A DNA stretch of 64,000 bases, from NCBI GenBank assembly GCA_002394395.1, contig DGTR01000014.1, positions 33,912 through 97,911 of the forward strand, in the 5' to 3' direction. The notes under the pieces were generated by a model. That model was not told the DNA's origin, searched no databases, and saw nothing but the letters and a program-made list of their open reading frames with translations. The translations under genes were made by a program, and so were the position numbers. Shown here one piece after another: positions 25,289 through 31,288 of the stretch; the stretch's first letter is position 1; every line of letters begins with the position of its first letter. The DNA is from Bacteroidales bacterium UBA4331. GTDB lineage: Bacteria > Bacteroidota > Bacteroidia > Bacteroidales > Paludibacteraceae.

Positions 25289-25299
25289 GTGTAATTTTG
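25269..25299 (+). promoter_or_regulatory. Promoter of the PIN toxin-antitoxin pair
   Basis: TTGCGTATG at -33 and TAATTTTG at -7 with a 20-base spacer; predicted start about 20 bases before the antitoxin ATG. Confidence 0.8.
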
Positions 25300-25325
25300 C
25301 AGCGCAAAATCAAAACAAGAACACT

Positions 25326-25556
25326 ATGAGTTACATGCAAATGGCACAATTAGACGTGCTCAACCTTGTGAAGGGCATTCAAACGGAAGGGGATTATATT
25401 GACTTCCGTAATATGCTTGCGCGCTATTTTGCAGACAAAGCGCAGAAACAAATAGATGCCCTTTGGGAGAATGGTAAGATCAATGAGCAGACCATTGAAC
25501 AATGGGGTAACGAACGAATGAGAACTCCTTATCGCTATGCGGTACATCGTTCTTGA
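25326..25556 (+). CDS. Probable antitoxin of the PIN pair
   Basis: The 76-residue protein is mostly helical (MAQLDVLNLVKGIQTEGDYIDFRNMLARYFADKAQKQIDALWENGKINEQTIEQWG) with no catalytic motif. It is called an antitoxin from context: it lies immediately upstream of, and overlaps by 20 bases, a COG1569-type PIN gene, and small genes of this type precede such toxins in Bacteroidetes. The ATG at 25326 is chosen because earlier starts would lie inside the promoter. Confidence 0.7.
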   Translation: MSYMQMAQLDVLNLVKGIQTEGDYIDFRNMLARYFADKAQKQIDALWENGKINEQTIEQWGNERMRTPYRYAVHRS

Positions 25557-25941
25557 TACCAATTGTCTTCTGCAGGCATTACCTTCCAATAGCCCATTCC
25601 ATAAAATATGGATTGAGGTGTTGGAGGGTCGTATTTGTTTGTGTGTCAACACGGATATTTTAGAGGAATACGAAGAGATATTAGCCATTAAAACGACTCC
25701 GGAGATTGCGCGCAATATTGTGGAAGCGATTGCAAATCTATCAACAACCGTTTTCCAAAATACATACGTTCACTTTGAGTTACTTCCGGCTGATTCGGAT
25801 GATAATAAATTCGTTGATTGCGCAGTAGCATCAGATGCTGAGTACATAGTAACAAATGATAAACACTTCAATCCATTAAAAGAAATTCCCTGGCCGAAGG
25901 TAGAGATTATTAAGATAGCAGAGTTTATTAAACTTATATAA
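25537..25941 (+). CDS. PIN-domain toxin (putative ribonuclease)
   Basis: The 134-residue PIN domain protein matches the COG1569 type of toxin. The metal-binding acids are in VLDTNCLL (Asp7), ILEEYEEIL, DSDDNKFVDCA and YIVTNDKHF. PIN toxins cut RNA when the antitoxin is lost. It overlaps the antitoxin by 20 bases, so the two are translationally coupled. A set of hairpins and an intrinsic terminator follow. Confidence 0.88.
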   Translation: MRYIVLDTNCLLQALPSNSPFHKIWIEVLEGRICLCVNTDILEEYEEILAIKTTPEIARNIVEAIANLSTTVFQNTYVHFELLPADSDDNKFVDCAVASDAEYIVTNDKHFNPLKEIPWPKVEIIKIAEFIKLI

Positions 25942-25944
25942 TTC

Positions 25945-26010
25945 TCGTCACTCACTGACGTTAAACAGGACCAGGTCTGTTGTCACCGACAGCGTAAAAA
26001 AGCGGTGACA
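25945..26010 (+). ncRNA. Hairpin series downstream of the PIN toxin
   Basis: Three hairpins occur before the terminator: CGTCA/TGACG (25946-25960), AACAG/CTGTT with ACC/GGT inside it (25964-25981), and the perfect 8-bp TGTCACCG/CGGTGACA (25981-26010). The first hairpin and following TTAAA are repeated in altered form at 27330-27348. This may be a structured 3' UTR or a small RNA made from the toxin transcript; no separate promoter was seen. Confidence 0.35.
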
Positions 26011-26020
26011 TATTTTATAT

Positions 26021-26052
26021 ACAGAGTTTCGGAGACGAGACTCTGTTTTTTT
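26021..26052 (+). terminator. Intrinsic terminator of the toxin-antitoxin operon
   Basis: ACAGAGT..TCG, loop GAGA, CGA..ACTCTGT, followed by a run of T. Confidence 0.85.
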
Positions 26053-26104
26053 GTTTCTATTAAGTGCAGATTTTTTGTGGATGCTGGAAAAAAGAGAGAT
26101 TTAT

Positions 26105-26135
26105 TTGCATAATTCAGAAAAAAGTAGTACCTTTG
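26105..26135 (+). promoter_or_regulatory. Promoter of the RhuM gene
   Basis: TTGCATAAT at -33, TACCTTTG at -7, 20-base spacer; predicted leader about 16 bases. Confidence 0.85.
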
Positions 26136-26157
26136 CAAGCGCAATTAGATTCTTTTT

Positions 26158-27198
26158 ATGAATACACAAGATCTTACAAAAGATACCAAAGGAGAGATTG
26201 TTATCTATCAATCAGAAGAAGGTAAAGCAGTTATTGATGTTATTCTTCAAGACGAGACTGTCTGGGTAACTCAGGAGCAGATGGTTGCCCTTTTTGGTAA
26301 GGCAAAATCTACTATTAGCGAGCATCTTAAGCATATTTTCAAAGAAGGTGAGTTGGACCAAAATTCAGTTGTTCGGTTTTTCCGAACTACTGCTGCTGAT
26401 GGCAAATCATATAATACCGCATATTACAACCTCGATGTAGTCATTTCTGTTGGCTATCGCGTTCATTCTGTGCAAGGTACGCGTTTTCGTCAGTGGGCAA
26501 CGCAGCGCATCCATGAATATATTATCAAAGGCTATACACTCGATGATGAGCGATTGAAAGGTAATGGAGGACGTTATTTCCGCGAATTACTCCAACGCAT
26601 TCGAGATATTCGTAGTAGTGAGCGCAACCTCTATCAGCAAGTGACCGACATCTATGCAACTGCGGTGGATTATGATCCGAAAGCCGAGATTACGCGTCAG
26701 TTCTTTGCTACGGTGCAAAACAAGATGCACTATGCAGCACACCAACATACAGCGGCTGAGGTGGTCTATGACAGAGTCGATAATGAAAAGCCGATGCTCG
26801 GCATGACGAACTTCAAAGGGAACTATATCACAAAAGATGATGTAACTATTGCCAAGAACTATTTGACGGAAATAGAACTCCAGCGACTAAATCTGTTGGT
26901 GTCTCAGTTCTTCGACTATGCGGAATTGCAAGCGATGGAGCAACATCCTATGACCATGCAAGAGTGGATAGACGAACTCGATCGGGTGCTAAGCAATAAC
27001 CGTCGCCCGTTGTTAGAAGGAAGCGGTTCTATAAGCCACCAACAAGCGCAAGAAAAAGCCGAACACGAATACACCATCTATCGTCAGCGAGAGATGGACC
27101 AATTAGAGTCCGACTATGATCGCGCCATACGACAGTTATCTCTCTTCAGTGGCTCTACTGAGCAACACTCAGGCGAAACATCAATAGATGAAGAATAA
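26158..27198 (+). CDS. RhuM family protein
   Basis: The 346-residue protein matches the RhuM (virulence protein) family: GEIVIYQSEEGKAVIDVILQDETVWVTQEQM, a winged-helix-like VALFGKAKSTISEHLKHIFKEGEL, YYNLDVVISVGYRVHS and RFRQWATQRIHEYIIKGYTLDDERLK. The first third looks like a DNA-binding module. The family is common on genomic islands and plasmids, and its biochemical role is not established. It has its own promoter, and a terminator that doubles as the next promoter, so it is an independent unit in the island. Confidence 0.85.
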   Translation: MNTQDLTKDTKGEIVIYQSEEGKAVIDVILQDETVWVTQEQMVALFGKAKSTISEHLKHIFKEGELDQNSVVRFFRTTAADGKSYNTAYYNLDVVISVGYRVHSVQGTRFRQWATQRIHEYIIKGYTLDDERLKGNGGRYFRELLQRIRDIRSSERNLYQQVTDIYATAVDYDPKAEITRQFFATVQNKMHYAAHQHTAAEVVYDRVDNEKPMLGMTNFKGNYITKDDVTIAKNYLTEIELQRLNLLVSQFFDYAELQAMEQHPMTMQEWIDELDRVLSNNRRPLLEGSGSISHQQAQEKAEHEYTIYRQREMDQLESDYDRAIRQLSLFSGSTEQHSGETSIDEE

Positions 27199-27258
27199 AG
27201 GTTACTTTTGGCAATAATCTTCCTCATTTCTAACCTCACTGACAGCGAAAAATTCAAG

Positions 27259-27294
27259 AAAATGACACTTTTATTTGCGAGTGTCATTTTTTTT
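27259..27294 (+). terminator. Terminator of rhuM that overlaps the next promoter
   Basis: AAAATGACACT, loop TTTATTTGCG, AGTGTCAT then eight T. The loop holds the TTG of the promoter at 27275, the same design as at 25253-25299. Confidence 0.8.
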
Positions 27295-27305
27295 GTGTAC
27301 CTTTG
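27275..27305 (+). promoter_or_regulatory. Promoter of the candidate RNA
   Basis: TTGCGAGTG at -33, TACCTTTG at -7, 20-base spacer. Confidence 0.8.
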
Positions 27306-27559
27306 CAGTCGCAAAGGTTAGAAACCTCTCGTCGCTCCGAGACGTTAAAACCGGAGGACATAATAAAAGGCGTTTATTGACGCTTGTTTTGACACTTCTG
27401 AAACTTAGGAACTTTCAAGTATCTGTTCAAAGCAATGCAACAATAGATGTCTATGTTGGGTATATAAACACGCCCTCTATGGGCGTACTATATACTTTTC
27501 AGCGTAGGCTCTGTGTTGCTTGTTCATGATAGATACGGGCATCCTAAGGCCTCAGAAGT

Positions 27560-27595
27560 GCAGGACAAGTAACAATTACAGGTCCTGCGCTTTTT
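27560..27595 (+). terminator. Intrinsic terminator before the acidic small gene
   Basis: GCAGGAC, 15-base loop, GTCCTGC, GC, TTTTT. It ends 15 bases before the next start codon, as an attenuator would. Confidence 0.75.
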
Positions 27596-27609
27596 GTGTA
27601 TGTACCTAT

Positions 27610-27903
27610 ATGAAGAAAATTATGGCTAATTGGCAAGACATAAAAGCATTAGAAGAACGCATCTACGAAGCCGTAGAGGAGTTCTTGAATAATCAGGAGG
27701 CTTACGCTATGCCTGTGCTGAACGTCTATCTGGATCATGACGACATGACCTATAAGGCTACCGTCGAAGATGGATTGCAAGGAACAGAAGATGACGGCAT
27801 TTATTCGATGCCGGAGTTGGTTCGCATGGGCGATGATGGCAAGCCAGAGCCTGATATTGATAAGATTAGCGATGTCGCTAATAGTTGGATATTTTTAGAT
27901 TGA
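27610..27903 (+). CDS. Small, very acidic protein of unknown function
   Basis: I do not recognise the family. From the ATG at 27610 it has 97 residues; an internal ATG at 27622 would give 93 (MANWQDIKALEERIYEAVEEFLN). It is predicted helix first, then beta-rich (PVLNVYLDHDDMTYKATVEDG). In the 93-residue form I count 23 Asp/Glu against 6 Lys/Arg, a net charge of about -17. It lies between two structured RNAs and just before a restriction-modification cassette. Acidic proteins next to restriction genes can be DNA mimics; that is only a possibility here. Confidence 0.65.
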   Translation: MKKIMANWQDIKALEERIYEAVEEFLNNQEAYAMPVLNVYLDHDDMTYKATVEDGLQGTEDDGIYSMPELVRMGDDGKPEPDIDKISDVANSWIFLD

Positions 27904-27970
27904 AAATAACAAATAGAAATAGATTAACTAACATATAAAATTCGCATAGTCAAATAGGCATATACCTTTA

Positions 27971-28144
27971 ACAACGAGTCGGCAAAACTTAAAGTAGGAA
28001 GGAGATATATGTCCCTGCTATCCGTGTGTTGCATGGGGAAGCGGGGTATTCCTACAAGTTTGCCGACTCTGTTGTTTGCCCCGCTGACCTGTGCTTTTTT
28101 CTTATCAGAGATCAACCGGATAGTTCACGCTATTCGGTTTTTTG
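27971..28144 (+). ncRNA. Candidate cis-regulatory or small RNA upstream of the methyltransferase
   Basis: The RNA would fold into a rod: AACAAC-GAGTCGGCAAA (27970-27987) pairs with TTTGCCGACTC-GTTGTT (28059-28076), GTAGGAA (27994-28000) with TTCCTAC (28048-28054), CCCTGCT (28013-28019) with AGCGGGG (28040-28046), and CCGTG with CATGG at the tip. AGCGGGG can instead pair perfectly with CCCCGCT (28079-28085), so two exclusive folds exist. A terminator hairpin ends the region 21 bases before the methyltransferase ATG. TACCTTTA at 27963 may be its -7 element, but the -33 match is weak. A 6S-like RNA is an alternative. Confidence 0.5.
28114..28144 (+). terminator. Intrinsic terminator just before the methyltransferase
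   Basis: AACCGGATAG, loop TTCACG, CTATTCGGTT with one G-U pair, then T-rich DNA. Only 20 bases separate it from the ATG at 28165, so it may act as an attenuator. Confidence 0.75.
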
Positions 28145-28164
28145 ATTGAAAAAAGTACAGAGAT

Positions 28165-29499
28165 ATGATAAAAGAATTAAAAGTAGGCACATTATTTAGT
28201 GGGATTGGAGCATTTGAGCATGCATTAAAGCAGTTAAATATACCCCACAAAATATTATTTGCTTGCGACAATGGTGAAAGAGAATTACCACTAACTTATG
28301 GTAATTTGTTTGCTCTTACAAAAGGTCTAAACGAAGATGAGTTATATTCTTATTGCGAAGATTACATAAACAAAATTGGAGTAAGGAAAGAGCATCGGAA
28401 AATAGAGATAGACAATTTGTTTAAACTTGCTCATAAGCGTGAGACCCCAATACAAAACAAAGTAGTAGTGGAATTTTTCAAAGAAGGTAGAAAGAGTGCT
28501 GTAAAGCATACACTTGTCCTGACTCAAGAACAAATTATCGCCTTGACTCCCAATATGACAATGAAGCAGCGTGAGCAATATGTGAAAGGTTTATATGATG
28601 CTATGCCTGAGCATAATTATGTAAAGGATGCATATTTTGCTAATTATGACATTTCTGAGAACGAGTGGCATGAAGATATTCGTTTCTTAGATGCTAATGA
28701 ATACGCTGGAGATTTAGATATTCTGGTCGGAGGAAGTCCTTGTCAAAGTTTCTCTAATTATGGGAAGAAACTTGGTCTAGAAGATGTACGAGGAACTCTT
28801 TTTTATGACTATGCACGTGTTATAAAAGAATCAAAGCCAAAGATATTTATCTATGAAAATGTAGAGAACGTAACTCGTAATGATGGGGGGAAAACATGGA
28901 AGGTAATGTATGAAGTATGGCAATCTTTAGGCTATCACATTGAATGGTCTATATTAGATGCCAAAGATTATAACCATCCGCAATTACGAAGTCGATTGTT
29001 TTTAATCGGATTTAGAGAGGATATATTTAAACAACCTTATTCATTCCCGCCAAAACAGGAGTTGACACACAAAAGCACGGAATATTTGGAGTGTCCGCCG
29101 ATTCCTGACATTTACTATTTAGGAAAGAAGGGATTCGAATGGATCACTTCACCGGAAAAAAATTTGAGAAGATCACGCGTTAACCAAGATGTAATAGGAT
29201 GCGAAACTGCTTACCAACAAGATAATTGGATAGGAGATTTCCGTGTAGAGCATCCCAAAAAAGAACATTACAACGATGAACGTATTTATGTTGGTAAGTT
29301 CGATTTTAAGGATGGCAAAGGAATGGTTGATGCAGTGGGACGCAAAATGACCCCTCGTGAATGTATGAATTTAATGGGGTTCGATGAGAGTTTTAATATA
29401 GCCGTCAATGATAGTATAGCCTATCGTCACGCAGGAAATTCTATAGTTGTACCTGTACTTAAAGAGTTAATAAAAACATTGTTACCATATATAAATTAA
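28165..29499 (+). CDS. DNA (cytosine-5) methyltransferase
   Basis: The 444-residue protein has the C5-MTase motifs in order: I LFSGIGAFEHAL (about 10-21), IV GGSPCQSFSNYG with the catalytic cysteine at about 193, VI YENVENV (about 230), VIII QLRSRLFLIG (about 273), and the C-terminal MTPRECMNLMGF and YRHAGNSIVVPVL. Motif IV is normally near residue 80; here about 110 extra residues lie between motifs II and IV, a large inserted domain. The DNA is strongly AT-rich compared with flanking genes. It is followed after 7 bases by the McrB-like gene and probably protects the host from that system. Confidence 0.93.
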   Translation: MIKELKVGTLFSGIGAFEHALKQLNIPHKILFACDNGERELPLTYGNLFALTKGLNEDELYSYCEDYINKIGVRKEHRKIEIDNLFKLAHKRETPIQNKVVVEFFKEGRKSAVKHTLVLTQEQIIALTPNMTMKQREQYVKGLYDAMPEHNYVKDAYFANYDISENEWHEDIRFLDANEYAGDLDILVGGSPCQSFSNYGKKLGLEDVRGTLFYDYARVIKESKPKIFIYENVENVTRNDGGKTWKVMYEVWQSLGYHIEWSILDAKDYNHPQLRSRLFLIGFREDIFKQPYSFPPKQELTHKSTEYLECPPIPDIYYLGKKGFEWITSPEKNLRRSRVNQDVIGCETAYQQDNWIGDFRVEHPKKEHYNDERIYVGKFDFKDGKGMVDAVGRKMTPRECMNLMGFDESFNIAVNDSIAYRHAGNSIVVPVLKELIKTLLPYIN

Positions 29500-29506
29500 T
29501 TGTCTT

Positions 29507-31288
29507 ATGGCACTACAAGTTGGAACAGTAGATGGTCTTATTAATATTGGACCAAAAATCACGGATGTTTTTGTGAAGGCAATCGCCGCTTTTGCAGAGC
29601 AAGGTGTTGAATATGCAAAAAATAAAGGCATTCCCTTTGGAGCAGCATTCCAAAGATTTACTTACCCAGTATATTCAGGAGAGTCATCTGAATTTAAAGT
29701 AACTAGTATAGACAAGCCTGTTTATACTAAATCAGGGAAAGAGCAAAGTCCTGCTTTTATCACGTATTGCCGAAAAATGGGATTGTTGGTGATAAACGAA
29801 TCTCAATCATTATTTAAGTTGACAACTATTGGTGAATTATTATTAAATAATGAACTTTCAATTCAAGAATATGCATTTGTTATCATTAGCAAACAAGGTA
29901 TATTTCAAGATGGTATTTATAAAGTTCCATTATTTGCACCTGTTGTAGAACTATTAGAAAAAAAGCCTTTTATTACTACAGAGGAGATTCAAAATTATAT
30001 ATCTAAATCATACAATGATAGTGAGATTTGGAAAACAAGATTTGATATTTTACTAGGAGCATTGGCTACCAGTGGAATACTTGTGAAAGATAATAATTCT
30101 TACTATATAGGAGGATTACCACAAGCCAGAGTTCTTGAAGAAATAAAAAAGAACATCAATAAAATTTCACCATCTCTTTTAGATGATGATGAAAATTATT
30201 CCACTTATATGGGTGAATGTGCGTTGGGGATATTTGACATATTACGTCCTTTAAACATCCATATTTTCGAGGAACTATTTCCTAATCTTGTAAAATACTC
30301 TCACTTATCTGGCAATATAAATGCCTCTATAAGTGACCATAACATAATTCAAATCATCTATTTCGGAGCACCGGGAACGGGAAAGAGCCATAAAGTGAGG
30401 GAAATAATCGGGGAGGAAACAAATCTGCCAAATGTGTTCCGCACGACTTTCCATCCCGACACGGATTATGCTTCTTTTGTGGGTTGCTACAAGCCATCTA
30501 TGCGCAGAACAGGAAAGAAACACCAAGTTGATGGTATCGATGTAGATGATGAAGAAATCGTCTATACCTTTGTGCCACAAGTCTTCACGGACGCGTACGT
30601 CTATGCTTACAAGCACCCTGCGGAGACTACCTATCTTGTATTAGAAGAAATCAACCGCGGAAACTGCGCACAGATTTTTGGTGACCTGTTCCAACTATTA
30701 GACCGCAAAGACGGCGTTTCGGAATACAAGATCAAAGCTGACAACGATTTGGCAAAGTATCTGGTTGCTCAATTAGGCGAAGAATCCGAAGGCATCAAAG
30801 ACGGCAAACTTTGCTTGCCTGCTAACCTGAGTATTCTGGCTACGATGAACACTTCCGATCAAAGTCTCTTCCCGATGGATAGCGCTTTCAAACGCCGTTG
30901 GGAATGGGAATATGTGCCAATTAACTATAGTACGGACATCCTGTCCGGCTCGTTCGACATCACAATTGGCGAAAAAGTTTATTCGTGGGTGGAGTTCATC
31001 CAAAGCGTCAATAAACATATCTTCGATCTCACGCAGAGCGAGGACAAACAGATGGGTAATTTCTTCATCAAACATTCCGTGGACGAAAGCGAGTTTAAGA
31101 GCAAAGTGATGTTCTATCTCTGGTACGAAGTGTTGCGTGACGAGACTGGAAACAACAAGTATTTCTTCCGTCAGAACACGCCGGACGGCAAGGATTCTAC
31201 TCCGTTCACGTTCAAAGACCTGTACGAAACGGACGCACAAGAGACCATCCAACAGTTTATGGCGTATTTAGGTGTTGCCCCTAAATGA
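29507..31288 (+). CDS. McrB-like AAA+ GTPase restriction subunit
   Basis: The 593-residue protein has an N-terminal region of about 280 residues with winged-helix-like segments (probably DNA recognition) and a C-terminal McrB-type AAA+ domain. Walker A is GAPGTGKSH (about 287-295), Walker B is YLVLEEINRGN, and the McrB signature MNTSDQSLFPMDSAFKRRW follows. In McrBC and LlaJI systems this subunit uses GTP to translocate DNA. The DNA changes from AT-rich to near-host composition at about base 30355, exactly where the AAA+ domain begins. The stop overlaps the start of the next gene (ATGA). Confidence 0.9.
   Translation: MALQVGTVDGLINIGPKITDVFVKAIAAFAEQGVEYAKNKGIPFGAAFQRFTYPVYSGESSEFKVTSIDKPVYTKSGKEQSPAFITYCRKMGLLVINESQSLFKLTTIGELLLNNELSIQEYAFVIISKQGIFQDGIYKVPLFAPVVELLEKKPFITTEEIQNYISKSYNDSEIWKTRFDILLGALATSGILVKDNNSYYIGGLPQARVLEEIKKNINKISPSLLDDDENYSTYMGECALGIFDILRPLNIHIFEELFPNLVKYSHLSGNINASISDHNIIQIIYFGAPGTGKSHKVREIIGEETNLPNVFRTTFHPDTDYASFVGCYKPSMRRTGKKHQVDGIDVDDEEIVYTFVPQVFTDAYVYAYKHPAETTYLVLEEINRGNCAQIFGDLFQLLDRKDGVSEYKIKADNDLAKYLVAQLGEESEGIKDGKLCLPANLSILATMNTSDQSLFPMDSAFKRRWEWEYVPINYSTDILSGSFDITIGEKVYSWVEFIQSVNKHIFDLTQSEDKQMGNFFIKHSVDESEFKSKVMFYLWYEVLRDETGNNKYFFRQNTPDGKDSTPFTFKDLYETDAQETIQQFMAYLGVAPK

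Larger units (their letters stand above)
27199..27609 (+). ncRNA. Candidate structured RNA between rhuM and the acidic small protein
   Basis: There is no supported coding sequence in these 411 bases. A promoter at 27275-27305 is followed by a CGTC/GACG hairpin (27330-27344), a purine-rich GGAGGACATAA, a long stem (GTATATA at 27460 with TATATAC at 27489, inner CGCCC/GGGCG) and an intrinsic terminator at 27560-27595. Transcription from the promoter would give an RNA of about 285 bases. It could be an independent small RNA or a leader that attenuates the gene at 27610. Confidence 0.5.

Noticed and set aside
27900..28165. A retron (msr-msd RNA) because of the long hairpin RNA in a defence island
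   Set aside because: No reverse transcriptase gene is present anywhere in the island.
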